Assembly (NCBI GenBank): GCA_903882935.1
Contig: CAIRZB010000001.1
Location: 62,001 to 126,000, forward strand
Reading direction: 5' to 3'
Source: an uncultured Parafilimonas sp.
GTDB lineage: Bacteria > Bacteroidota > Bacteroidia > Chitinophagales > Chitinophagaceae
DNA: 64,000 nucleotides
Below are positions 42,137 through 51,088 of the stretch, one piece after another. Position numbers and translations under genes: made by a program. Positions within the stretch are counted from its first letter, which is position 1. Each line of letters begins with the position of its first letter. The notes below the pieces were generated by a model. It was not told where the DNA came from, did no database searches, and saw nothing but the letters and a program-made list of their open reading frames with translations.

Positions 42137-44746
42137 TTAAAGGGTCTTCGTTTTTTCATACTCCCTCCAAGCCAGCACCAGCCGTATTTCCCCATAACTA
42201 ACCTGCTCGCCCAATTGTTCTTTTAATGGCGTAATGGAGCCGCCTTCAAATGTTTGTAACGCGGGTTCAATCAGCACTAACTTTTCCTTCGTCACCAGCT
42301 CGTGTATGGGCAGTATGCCCAATTGTACATAATGCGCCAAATGGCTTTCGATGGTGGATGTGGTGAGGCTTCTTTCTTTGGCTATGTCGTCGACAGATTT
42401 ACCGTCTTTAAACAGTTTGTAGGTTTCTTCCTTAGTATCAGATTTTTTTGGAATTACCGAAGGGTTTGGTGTGTATTCACCCTTGCTTTTAGGGGGCTTG
42501 GCTTTCTTTTGGGCAATCTGCGAATCTAAATTGTGCAATTCCGAGTATTCTGTAATAATATCCAAAAACCGCTGGCCAAACTTCTCTGTTTTTGCCTTGC
42601 CAAAACCGCTGATGTGTTGCAGTTGTTCTTTTGTTTGTGGCAGGTACATGGCCATTTCATCCAACGTATTGCCCGAGGCAACCATGTAAACAGGCTGGTT
42701 CAACTCATTGCAAAGTGTATCCCGCAACTGCCTAAGTTGCTTGTGCAGGGCTGGGTGGGGGGTATCGGTTTTGCTGTTTGCGCCTGCGCCTGCCGCAGCA
42801 TAAGCGTTTACATGTAGCGGCGGCAGTTTAAAGTGGTTTTTCTCTTCATTAAAAGCATGCGCGTTAAAACCGTTGGCGCAACTGTTAATGGCATACAGCT
42901 TTTGTGAAAGCTGGGCATGAAATTCTTTTATGTCCTCATTATACGCCAATGCATACTGCTTACTATCGGTAACTGCGGGCGATTGTGGCAGCAATTGGCT
43001 TATGGCCTGCAACTCCTTAATAAAGTAGGCCGCCGCAGCCTTTAAGCGTTGTTGTAAGGCTTCGTTTAAATCGGGTACAGCATCCGCTGCCAACAGTTTT
43101 TGCAGTTGGGGTTCAAATTTTTTGGCAGTTTCTTCCACGGCAAAAAGCTTGTCTTGTAAGGCCTCCAGCCATGGTTTTGTTTCTACGTTAAACGCATCGG
43201 CATGTTCTTCAACAGTTTTTGCTAATTGTGCCAGCGCAAACGATGGTTGGCTAAAATTAAACAGCTGCTTTAATATGGTGCGCTGGTATTGTATTTTGGC
43301 CAGTTGCAGCTCCTCTGTTAAATGGTCTGATGGATGCTTTTGTTGCGCAAAGCGCATAATATGTGGGTCGCTGCGCAGGCCTGCACTGGTAATACGGCTT
43401 TTTAAAATAATGCCTTGCAGGGTGGTGCAGCGGCTTAACGCCACATAAACCTGGCCGGGGGCAAAGGCTGCACCGGCATCAATAATAGCCTTTTCAAATG
43501 TAAGGCCTTGGCTTTTGTGGATGGTTATTGCCCAAGCCAGCCGCAGCGGGAACTGCTCAAATGTACCCGCTTCCTCTTCCTCTACTTGTTGCGATGTTTT
43601 GTCAAACGTATATTTTATACTCTCCCATTTTTCCTTTTTTACTTCAATCTCGGCAGGTTCGCCCTTGCATTGCACATGTATAACATCGTTGGTTAGCTTG
43701 GTTATAACGCCAATTTTGCCGTTAAAAAAACGCCTTTCTTTGTCCTTGTCATTTTTAATAAACATAACCTGCGCGCCTTTTTTAAGCAGCAGCCTTTCGT
43801 CGGCGGGGTAGGCCTTCTCAAAAAACTCGCCTGTAACAGTGGCGGTATAGGTTACTGGTTTATCGGTAAGCCTGGCAAGCTCTTCGGCATTAATGGCATC
43901 GGCCTTGTAGTTATGGGTGCTTAGGGTAATATACCCGTCATCTTTTTTGGGTTCAAAATTTGGGTTGTAATGTTTATTTAATATTTCAAAACCTGCCTCG
44001 TCCATAATGTTATTGCGTACCTTATTCAGCAAGTCAATAAAATGCTGCTCATTTTGGCGGTAAATTTTATTCAATTCAATATGCACCGGCGCTTGTTGGG
44101 CTATAACCCTGCTGTCAAAAAAATACGGGCTGTTATAAAATTGGGAGAGGATGCCCCATTCCTCGTTTGGCACCACCGGCGGTAACTGGAACATGTCGCC
44201 GATAAACAACAACTGCACGCCCCCAAACGGCTCGTGGTACCGGTTTCTAAAATGGCGCAACACGGCATCAATGGCATCCAACACATCGCACCGCACCATG
44301 CTAATTTCATCAATCACCAGTAATTCTAGTTGTTGCAGCACTTTGCGGCGTTCGCCATTTAGTTTAATGCGGCCTATCAAGGCATGTTTGTCAATAGACG
44401 TCGGGGAGTCGGAATGTCCAGAAGACCGGAAGTCGGGAAGACCGGAAGAAGAACTGCCATCGGTGCCTTCTTGCCGACTCCCAATATTCCTGTCTTCCCG
44501 GCTAACACTCGGTATAAACGGTGTAAACGGCAATTGGAAAAACGAATGGATGGTAACACCACCAGCATTAATGGCTGCTACGCCGGTTGGCGCAACAATG
44601 GCAGTTTGCTTAATGGTGCTTTGCCGTATAAATTTTAAAAACGTGGTTTTGCCCGTGCCTGCCTTGCCCGTTAAAAATACCGAGCGGTTTGTGTATTGTA
44701 TAAAATCTGCGGCAAGGGCGAATAAGGTGTTCTCGGCATCGTACAT
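42137..44746 (-). CDS. PIF1/RecD-type helicase with HRDC and C-terminal helix-turn-helix domains
   Basis: 869 residues from the ATG at 44746. Helicase motifs: Walker A LTGKAGTGKTTFLKFI; Ia IVAPTGVAAINAGGVTIHSF; II LLVIDEISMVR; III FIGDMFQLPPV; later ITIHKSQGLTFEKAIID and VYVALSRCTTLQGIIL. These define a PIF1/RecD2-like superfamily 1B DNA helicase. Around residues 640-720 an HRDC domain (QLRQLRDTLCNELNQPVYMV, then LQHISGFGKAKTEKFGQRFL) follows, and the C terminus holds a helix-turn-helix (KSVDDIAKERSLTTSTIESH). Residues about 78-116 (Ser/Gly/Asp/Arg-rich) interrupt the region after motif Ia and are translated from a DNA repeat; homologues lack this piece. Confidence 0.93.
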   Translation of the reverse strand: MYDAENTLFALAADFIQYTNRSVFLTGKAGTGKTTFLKFIRQSTIKQTAIVAPTGVAAINAGGVTIHSFFQLPFTPFIPSVSREDRNIGSRQEGTDGSSSSGLPDFRSSGHSDSPTSIDKHALIGRIKLNGERRKVLQQLELLVIDEISMVRCDVLDAIDAVLRHFRNRYHEPFGGVQLLFIGDMFQLPPVVPNEEWGILSQFYNSPYFFDSRVIAQQAPVHIELNKIYRQNEQHFIDLLNKVRNNIMDEAGFEILNKHYNPNFEPKKDDGYITLSTHNYKADAINAEELARLTDKPVTYTATVTGEFFEKAYPADERLLLKKGAQVMFIKNDKDKERRFFNGKIGVITKLTNDVIHVQCKGEPAEIEVKKEKWESIKYTFDKTSQQVEEEEAGTFEQFPLRLAWAITIHKSQGLTFEKAIIDAGAAFAPGQVYVALSRCTTLQGIILKSRITSAGLRSDPHIMRFAQQKHPSDHLTEELQLAKIQYQRTILKQLFNFSQPSFALAQLAKTVEEHADAFNVETKPWLEALQDKLFAVEETAKKFEPQLQKLLAADAVPDLNEALQQRLKAAAAYFIKELQAISQLLPQSPAVTDSKQYALAYNEDIKEFHAQLSQKLYAINSCANGFNAHAFNEEKNHFKLPPLHVNAYAAAGAGANSKTDTPHPALHKQLRQLRDTLCNELNQPVYMVASGNTLDEMAMYLPQTKEQLQHISGFGKAKTEKFGQRFLDIITEYSELHNLDSQIAQKKAKPPKSKGEYTPNPSVIPKKSDTKEETYKLFKDGKSVDDIAKERSLTTSTIESHLAHYVQLGILPIHELVTKEKLVLIEPALQTFEGGSITPLKEQLGEQVSYGEIRLVLAWREYEKTKTL
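44398..44511. repeat. Octamer-like repeat inserted in frame in the helicase gene
   Basis: About 114 bases made of GGAAGTCG, GGAAGACC and related eight-base units, with a second inverted block (TGTCTTCCCGG, CTTGCCGACTCCC). The length is a multiple of three. It adds about 38 residues to the helicase. The same motif occurs at 41919-41968. Confidence 0.75.
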
Positions 44747-44991
44747 GGGCGGCAACTATTAAAATACAAACATACAAATGTTTATAGTTTTTAATGTGTA
44801 GATTTCGGACGGGCGGATGGGCCATTGTGTTTTAATAATAAGCAGCTACAGCAGTAGAATTAGACGACGAAATGATTTTTTTCAATTATTTTCAAAATAT
44901 TTAGATCACAAAAAAGATTCACCGCTTATCAAATTTTCCCAATTAGTGCAATTCTTACCAAAAAGTTTTATACAAAAAAAAATTCCAGCAA

Positions 44992-45477
44992 TCAACGTTG
45001 CTCAAAAAAGCCAACCTGCCGTAAAAAAGCTACCTGGTCAAAATAACTAACCGCAGCTGTTATTTTATGGTGGGCCATATTAAAGCGGGTGCTGCCTTTT
45101 AAGCTGTATTGTTTATCTTTCATGTAAGGGGGCGAGCCGGCTTCGGGATTACTAAATTTGCCCGCAAAGGTATATTCAACTACCACGGCGGTATCTGTAG
45201 CAACAATATTGGTAATGTAGTACGCTAGGTCGGGCGTGCCTGTAAAATATCGGTGGTAAATGGTAACAACCGCCGGTCGGCCTTTTTGCACCCCTTCCCA
45301 ATTGGGCGATTCCAGCGTTGCACTGTCTCCAAAAAAGGCAGCCACCGCAATACTATCGTGTTTGTTTATAGCTGCAAACAAAGCTTTTACAAAATTAATA
45401 TTAGTTATTGTTTTATTTGTTTGGGCAGTGCAGCATAGGCTGGCAGCCATAAGGCTTGTTACAATAAAAAACCGCAT
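44992..45477 (-). CDS. Secreted SnoaL/NTF2-like protein
   Basis: 161 residues with a signal peptide ending at SLCCTAQ (about residue 19). The body has the SnoaL-like cone fold: FVKALFAAINKHDSIAVAAF, FGDSATLESPNWEGVQKGRP, VVTIYHRYFTGTPDLAYYIT and AVVVEYTFAGKFSN. Members bind small ligands or act as polyketide cyclases or isomerases; no clear active site can be assigned. It stands alone between the helicase and the short-chain dehydrogenase genes. Confidence 0.82.
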   Translation of the reverse strand: MRFFIVTSLMAASLCCTAQTNKTITNINFVKALFAAINKHDSIAVAAFFGDSATLESPNWEGVQKGRPAVVTIYHRYFTGTPDLAYYITNIVATDTAVVVEYTFAGKFSNPEAGSPPYMKDKQYSLKGSTRFNMAHHKITAAVSYFDQVAFLRQVGFFEQR

Positions 45478-45689
45478 ATTGTTAGGTTTGGTTGTGAGGA
45501 AAGTGTTTGTGTGAAGTTACTGCCTAAACCCAAACGGTATTGCTGTGTTAATATGTAAAATTGTGTTAGTATGCGCCAACATATTAATGCGGCGTGCTGG
45601 GTTTATACGTAAAGTTGTAATTTACATGCTGTAGGTTGCTTTTTCTTACCGATACACACGGGTCAAAATGTATCTTTAAAACTATTGCC

Positions 45690-46508
45690 ATGCCATTCAA
45701 TAACAAAACAGTATTTATTACCGGTGCCAGCAGGGGTATAGGTAAAGCCATTGCACTAAAGCTTGCCAGTGCTGGGGCGAACATTTTGATTGCCGCAAAA
45801 AGTACAGAAGAAGACCCGCGGCTCGGCGGTACCATATATTCAGCCGCGGCCGAAATAGAGGCAGCGGGCGGCAGGGCCTTGGCGGTGCAAACCGATGTGC
45901 GCAATGAAGAGCAGATTGTTAGCGCTGTTGCAAGGGCGGTTGAAAAGTTTGGCGGCATAGATATAGTCATCAACAACGCGTCTGCTATTCAACTCACCCC
46001 CACCGAACAAACAGAAACAAAGCGTTTTGACCTTATACATGCCATAAACGTGCGGGGTACTTTTTTGGTAACCAAGCATTGCCTGCCGTACCTAAAAAAA
46101 TCAACGTCCGCGCATATACTTACCCTTTCGCCGCCGTTAAACCTTGACCCCAAATGGCTGGGCCCCCATGTGGCCTATACCATAAGCAAATACAACATGA
46201 GCATGCTTGCCATTGGTTGGGCCGAGGAGTTTAAGGAACAAGGCATTGCATCAAATGCCCTGTGGCCCAAAACCACCATAGCCACCGCAGCGGTTAAAAA
46301 CCTGTTGGGCGGCGACTGGTTGATAAACCGCAGCCGCACCGTTGATATTTTAGCCGACGCAGCATTTTACATTTTACAAAAGCCCGCCGCCGAATGCACC
46401 GGCCATACCTTTATTGATGAGGAGGTGCTGGCTGCGGAGGGCATAACCAACTATGATAAATATAGCGTGGTGCCGGGTGGCGAATTGCAGACGGATTTGT
46501 TTTTATAG
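45690..46508 (+). CDS. Short-chain dehydrogenase/reductase, HSDL2-like
   Basis: 272 residues from the ATG at 45690; an in-frame upstream start would add 18 residues of no clear feature. The NAD(P) motif is TVFITGASRGIGKAIALKLA, then LAVQTDVRNEEQIVSAV, VINNASAIQLTPTEQT (NNAS) and the catalytic Tyr-Lys in AYTISKYNMSMLAIGWAEE; the upstream Ser is in LTLSPPLNLDP. The LSPPLN and ALWPKT signatures match the HSDL2/oxidoreductase group. Substrate unknown. The methyltransferase gene follows 71 bases later on the same strand. Confidence 0.92.
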   Translation: MPFNNKTVFITGASRGIGKAIALKLASAGANILIAAKSTEEDPRLGGTIYSAAAEIEAAGGRALAVQTDVRNEEQIVSAVARAVEKFGGIDIVINNASAIQLTPTEQTETKRFDLIHAINVRGTFLVTKHCLPYLKKSTSAHILTLSPPLNLDPKWLGPHVAYTISKYNMSMLAIGWAEEFKEQGIASNALWPKTTIATAAVKNLLGGDWLINRSRTVDILADAAFYILQKPAAECTGHTFIDEEVLAAEGITNYDKYSVVPGGELQTDLFL

Positions 46509-46579
46509 CCGTGTTTTTGGGGCGTGAAGTAATATCCTTATCTTTCACCAATCACCTCCAAACTGTAAAAACTAAGAAA

Positions 46580-47269
46580 ATGGACCGTCTCAAAGCGATT
46601 GTTTTGCTTATGAAGCAAAAGGGCCTGCGAAAATACTTGGAAATAGGCGTTTTCAATGGGCACATATTCTTTAAAATAAAAAGCAATTTTAAGATAGCGG
46701 TTGACCCAGATTTTGCATTTGATACCGCCAGAAAAATTGGCAAAATATTTTTAAACCCCTACAACCTTTTCAATAGATATTTTGAGAAAAAGAGCGATGA
46801 TTTTTTTGCCGATTATGCTGCAACCGTAATAGGTGCGCATAAAATTGACATTTCGTTGGTAGACGGCATGCATGAATATGGTTTTGCCCTAAGGGATATG
46901 GAAAACGTGCTGCACTATTTGAGCGACAATGGCGTAATTATAGTGCACGATTGTAACCCGCAAACAAAGGAAGCCGCCGGAACTTGGGAGGAATGGCTGG
47001 CCGTGAAAAGGGCGGGATCATGGAATGGCGACGTGTGGAAGGCGATATTACATTTGCGCTGTACCAGGAATGATATAAATGTTTTTGTGCTGGATTGTGA
47101 CCATGGGCTTGGCGTGATTACCAAAAGCAAACCGGAAAACACATTAAATTTTTTGCCACAGGCTATTGAAAAAATGACCTATGAAGATTTTACCGCCAAC
47201 CGAACTGCTTTTTTAAACCTGAAGCCTGCCGATTACTTTTACGAATACTTTAATATTAGCAAGCAATAG
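46580..47269 (+). CDS. Class I SAM-dependent methyltransferase
   Basis: 229 residues from the ATG at 46580. The fold is seen in YLEIGVFNGHIFFKIKSNF (SAM-binding motif I) and DPDFAFDTA, followed by HKIDISLVDGMHEYGFALRD, the VDGxHxY pattern of the Methyltransf_24 group, and LSDNGVIIVHDCNPQTKEAA. Such enzymes often modify polysaccharides or natural products; the acceptor is unknown. It lies downstream of the SDR gene and may share its transcript. Confidence 0.85.
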   Translation: MDRLKAIVLLMKQKGLRKYLEIGVFNGHIFFKIKSNFKIAVDPDFAFDTARKIGKIFLNPYNLFNRYFEKKSDDFFADYAATVIGAHKIDISLVDGMHEYGFALRDMENVLHYLSDNGVIIVHDCNPQTKEAAGTWEEWLAVKRAGSWNGDVWKAILHLRCTRNDINVFVLDCDHGLGVITKSKPENTLNFLPQAIEKMTYEDFTANRTAFLNLKPADYFYEYFNISKQ

Positions 47270-47478
47270 CAATTGGAATGGATGTTTTTTTGTCAAACCA
47301 AAATAATAGCAGTGCGGTAATTGGTGCCTTAAGTATTTAGCGTACGTTTTTCGTAGTTGTTAAACTTTGGTATTTGGCACCTGCATTTAAAACCACAAAT
47401 AATTGGCGTATGTCTGGCTTAAACAATTAATATTTAAGTTATTTATAAAGGCGGCCAAGGGGTAACACAATCCAAGCT

Positions 47479-48795
47479 CTACCTGTTCATCAGCCACTCC
47501 TTTAACCCGCCAAACCCGGCATCCATCAAAATGCTCAATTTTTGCCTGCCGGTTAAATATTGTACACTTTCAGGGAAAGGTATTTTCTGCGCCGTTGACT
47601 GCTCCACCACCTCAGGAAATTTAACCGGGTGTGCCGTTTCCAAAAATATGCCCTTATCGCTGGGGTGTTGCTTTAGATACTCACCCAGTGCGTAATAGCC
47701 CACGGCACCGTGTGGGTCAAGCATATACCCGTGCTGTTGATAAACATCTTTTATCGTTTTTGCGGTAGTGGTATCGTCAATACTGTAGCTGCTCAACACG
47801 TCTTTTAACGGTAAGCCCCTTTGCTTAAACATTTCCAAAATGCGCACAAAATTGCTCGGGTTGCCCACGTCCATGGCGTTGCTTATAGTAGCAACGGCAG
47901 GCTTTGCGTTATACTCGCCCGTTTGTAAAAACTGTGGCACCACATCGTTTGCATTGCAGGCGGCAATAAAGTGTTTTACGGGCAGCCCCGACATATACGC
48001 CACCATGCCTGCGCAAATATTGCCAAAGTTACCACTGGGCACACAAACCACCGGCGGGGTTGTATGCTGCCACTGCTGGTATGCAAAAAAATAATACAAC
48101 TGCTGGGGCAGCCACCGGGCCACGTTGATGGAGTTGGCGGACGTGAGGGAAAGCTTTTTGTTCAAATCTTCATCCATAAAAGCTTGCTTTACCATCGCCT
48201 GACAGTCATCAAATGTGCCGCGTACTTCCAGTGCCGTTATATTTTGGCCCAAGGTGGTAAGCTGTAGCTCCTGTATGGGGCTTACCTTGCCACTTGGGTA
48301 CAATATTACTACTTCAACTCCTTCAACCCCCAAAAAGCCATTGGCCACCGCACCGCCCGTGTCGCCAGAAGTGGCCACCAACACGGTGGTATGCCGGTTG
48401 CTGTTGCGGTTAAAATAACCAAGGCAGCGGCTCATAAACCTTGCGCCCACGTCTTTAAACGCCAGCGTGGGGCCATGGAACAGTTCAAGGGAATACTTAT
48501 CGGCATCCACCTGCACCAACGGAAAATCAAAATTCACGGTTTCGCCCACAATGGTTTGCAAAACGTTTGCCGGTATGCTATCGCGCACAAAAGGCTGCAT
48601 AACCGTAACGCCTATTTCCTCCTTGGCATAACGGCCAATATTTTCTATAAAGCCTTTTGGCAGTTGCGGGATGTTATGCGGGAAATAAAGGCCTTTGTCC
48701 GGTGCCTGGCCAGTAACCGTTGCTTCGGCAAAGCTTACATCCGGTGCTTGGTGGTTTAAGCTGTAGTAGGATAACGAAGTATTTAATTCAGCCAT
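47479..48795 (-). CDS. thrC: Threonine synthase
   Basis: 438 residues from the ATG at 48795 (MAELNTSLSYYSLNHQ). An in-frame ATG at 48828 forms an ATGA overlap with the upstream nuclease gene and would add 11 residues; the shorter form matches homologues better. The PLP lysine is in LFHGPTLAFKDVGARFMSRC, with VLVATSGDTGGAVANGFLG, VPSGNFGNICAGMVAYMSG and SNAMDVGNPSNFVRI also diagnostic. It converts O-phosphohomoserine to threonine. It ends the thrA-thrB-thrC set, but an unrelated gene separates it from thrB. Confidence 0.96.
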   Translation of the reverse strand: MAELNTSLSYYSLNHQAPDVSFAEATVTGQAPDKGLYFPHNIPQLPKGFIENIGRYAKEEIGVTVMQPFVRDSIPANVLQTIVGETVNFDFPLVQVDADKYSLELFHGPTLAFKDVGARFMSRCLGYFNRNSNRHTTVLVATSGDTGGAVANGFLGVEGVEVVILYPSGKVSPIQELQLTTLGQNITALEVRGTFDDCQAMVKQAFMDEDLNKKLSLTSANSINVARWLPQQLYYFFAYQQWQHTTPPVVCVPSGNFGNICAGMVAYMSGLPVKHFIAACNANDVVPQFLQTGEYNAKPAVATISNAMDVGNPSNFVRILEMFKQRGLPLKDVLSSYSIDDTTTAKTIKDVYQQHGYMLDPHGAVGYYALGEYLKQHPSDKGIFLETAHPVKFPEVVEQSTAQKIPFPESVQYLTGRQKLSILMDAGFGGLKEWLMNR

Positions 48796-48824
48796 TTCGT
48801 CTATAAATAATAAAAATTTTATAA

Positions 48825-49952
48825 TCATTTCCGATACATATCCCTGAATGCTTGGCCAACATCGAGATTGTCATTATATAGTGTCAAAAAGATATCGACA
48901 TCATCCTCTGTCCATCTTTGCTGGAAAATGCTGAAAAACTTTTCTACTATTGTAGAATACAATGTTGAATATTGCATAGTTGCGATCGCATTATAAACAT
49001 ATTCAATTATGCGGCAGCATTCATTAGGGAATTTCATTACCTGTCCTTCGCTAAATCGAATAACTACCCAGTTTAATTCATAAAAATGTAGATTACGTAA
49101 TTCATCGTTTGAATCAATGTAATGAATAGGAATTCTTTTTTCAAAAGAAAACATTTCGTCAATTTCTATATCAAAATGAACATTGATTTCTGAAAATTTA
49201 ATAACATAATCAGGGATATAGCCCCTATTTAGTTCCTCAATCCTAGCGTCTTTGTAAACTTTCCCATTGAAGTATCGATCTAGGCTTTCAAAAAACTTCT
49301 TCTCCCCAAATCCTTTTGGGGAGTCTGTTGTTACAGTTCTAAATGTGCATTTGGATTTTATACTATCAAAATAACTTTCCCGTATCAATAAAGATCTGTG
49401 ATGCGTGATTAATTCAGAATATTGTTTTAATTCTTTTTCAAACTCACCGAGCTTTTTTTCATATTCTGCCTTACGCTTCGGATACATTAAAACGTCAAGT
49501 TCAAATTCCATTTTTTCAATCCTTATTTGCCTAGCAGGCTTTTGAATTTTTACCCATTTCATCTTACGATATGTCTTAATATGCTCTTTAAAAAACTGGA
49601 CTGTTATTCTTATGCCAATACCGCCTATAATTATTTCAATCCAACCAAAATACCGATTTAAATGATTTATAGATGTTAACTCATGAATAAAAATTAAGAC
49701 CGCTATACAAAAGAAGACAAATAAAAAAAGAGGCATGCTCGCTATATTTCCAACAGATGGCCAGAAGTCAACTTTCTCAACCGTGACAAAGCTTTCGGAG
49801 GCATAAGGCTTAAACGGCTCTGTAGGCCTAATCGGACTGTTAATATTGAATCTTCTCTCTATTTCTTTGTCGGTTGGGATAAATCTATCTGCCTTCATAA
49901 AATTATCCGGCAATATTATAATTGGGTACAATTCTTCGTTTAATAAATGCAT
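48825..49952 (-). CDS. Membrane-anchored DUF559/Vsr-like nuclease-domain protein inside the threonine operon
   Basis: 375 residues. Two transmembrane helices (about 72-91 and 104-120) follow a 70-residue N terminus, then a charged coiled coil (about 140-190). The C-terminal part (about 240-325) has the layout of the DUF559/Vsr-type PD-(D/E)xK nuclease fold: YIPDYVIKF (Asp248), FDIEIDEMF (Glu263, Asp265, Glu266), DELRNLHFYELNWVVIRFSE and QVMKFP. The Lys of the core is not obvious. The gene is markedly AT-rich relative to thrB and thrC and sits between them, with its TGA overlapping an in-frame ATG of thrC. This suggests a horizontally acquired insertion. A defence or DNA-processing role is inference. 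Confidence 0.72.
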   Translation of the reverse strand: MHLLNEELYPIIILPDNFMKADRFIPTDKEIERRFNINSPIRPTEPFKPYASESFVTVEKVDFWPSVGNIASMPLFLFVFFCIAVLIFIHELTSINHLNRYFGWIEIIIGGIGIRITVQFFKEHIKTYRKMKWVKIQKPARQIRIEKMEFELDVLMYPKRKAEYEKKLGEFEKELKQYSELITHHRSLLIRESYFDSIKSKCTFRTVTTDSPKGFGEKKFFESLDRYFNGKVYKDARIEELNRGYIPDYVIKFSEINVHFDIEIDEMFSFEKRIPIHYIDSNDELRNLHFYELNWVVIRFSEGQVMKFPNECCRIIEYVYNAIATMQYSTLYSTIVEKFFSIFQQRWTEDDVDIFLTLYNDNLDVGQAFRDMYRK

Positions 49953-50030
49953 AAAGATTACTTTACCAACTAAAAGTATTGATGTTTAACCAAACTTTTT
50001 AATAACGCTCTTGCTGCTAGCAATATAAGA

Positions 50031-50999
50031 TTAACTAATCTTTACCCCCTCCATATTGATCGTTGTTACATGGGTTTGGTAGGCCAAGCCTATTTTCTCA
50101 TACACGGCAATCATCTCGACTTCCACTGCCTTGGCCGTATCCGCATCTCTGCTGAGCATGAAAATAGACGGGCCAGAACCTGATATGCCCCCGCCCAACG
50201 CACCGGCACTTTTGCAATTTTTTTTCACTTCGTCAAATCCGGGTATCAATATGCTTCTTACCGGTTCGATAATAAAATCTTCCAGCGAGCGGCCTATCAA
50301 ATCATAATCCCCTTTAATAAAGCCAGCCACCAACCCGGCTATGTTGCCCCATTGTTTTATGGCATCTTTCAACAGTACCTGCTGTTTTAATATCTGGCGT
50401 GCATCAGATGTGCGCACTTCAATTTGCGGGTGTACCACCGTAACGTGCAGGGGCGGCGCTTCAATGCTTATGATGTCCAACGGGTGTATGGAGCGTATTA
50501 ATGTAACCCCTCCGTAAATGCACGGCGCGATATTATCGGCGTGTTTTACGCCGCTGGCCACCTTTTCGCCAAACATGGCAAAACGCACAAGGTCTTGCTT
50601 GCTAAAACGATGGCCCAATAAATGGTTTGCCGCCACAACAGGGCCTGCCGCGCTGGCTGCGCTAGACCCGATGCCGCTGCCTGGCTTTATTTGTTTTTTG
50701 CTGTATAACGTAAAGCCTTTTACATCAGGCGTTTCGTCAAGCAACGCCAGCAGCGAGGCACCACTAACGTTTTTTTCTGCCAAGGTGGGCAGGTTAAAGT
50801 CATCCAGGTTTATTATTTGCACCCCCGGCTCATCACTCAGTGCCAAGGTAAACTCGTCACAGGGGCTGTTTAGCGCAAAACCCAATATATCAAAACCACA
50901 AACCACATTGGCCACCGTGGCCGGGGATGAAACGGTAACCCCCCTTACATCCCCCGCAGGGGGAGGATTGGAAGCAGGTTGATGTTTATTTATCATCAT
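50031..50999 (-). CDS. thrB: Homoserine kinase with repeat-derived N terminus
   Basis: 322 residues. GHMP kinase features: FAPATVANVVCGFDVLGF-like SSPATVANVVCGFDILGFAL, the ATP loop KPGSGIGSSAASAAGPVVAA, and the C-terminal GALGGGISGSGPSIFMLS. It phosphorylates homoserine. Homologues start a few residues before the PATVANV block. Here the first about 20 residues (KHQPASNPPPAGDVRG region) are encoded by a GC-rich CCCCCGCAGGGGG palindrome, and no other ATG lies closer. So a mobile palindrome seems to supply the start region. It lies 80 bases after thrA and is followed by the nuclease gene. Confidence 0.95.
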   Translation of the reverse strand: MMINKHQPASNPPPAGDVRGVTVSSPATVANVVCGFDILGFALNSPCDEFTLALSDEPGVQIINLDDFNLPTLAEKNVSGASLLALLDETPDVKGFTLYSKKQIKPGSGIGSSAASAAGPVVAANHLLGHRFSKQDLVRFAMFGEKVASGVKHADNIAPCIYGGVTLIRSIHPLDIISIEAPPLHVTVVHPQIEVRTSDARQILKQQVLLKDAIKQWGNIAGLVAGFIKGDYDLIGRSLEDFIIEPVRSILIPGFDEVKKNCKSAGALGGGISGSGPSIFMLSRDADTAKAVEVEMIAVYEKIGLAYQTHVTTINMEGVKIS

Positions 51000-51088
51000 T
51001 TATTGGCGAAATGTAAAATGAAGAAAGTTGTAATTTGTAAGCCTGTTGTGGAGCCTCCCCTGCGGGGAGGTTGGAGGGGCTACACCCT
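50936..51088. repeat. Inverted GC-rich doublet across the thrA/thrB junction
   Basis: The half at 50936-50984 (GTAACCCC, CCCCCGCAGGGGG, AGGA) and the half at 51045-51088 (CCTCCCCTGCGGGGAGG, GGAGGGGC) are inverted copies of one unit with the core CCCCGCAGGGG. The element fills almost the whole gap and covers both the thrA stop (51080-51082) and the first codons of thrB. Confidence 0.78.
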
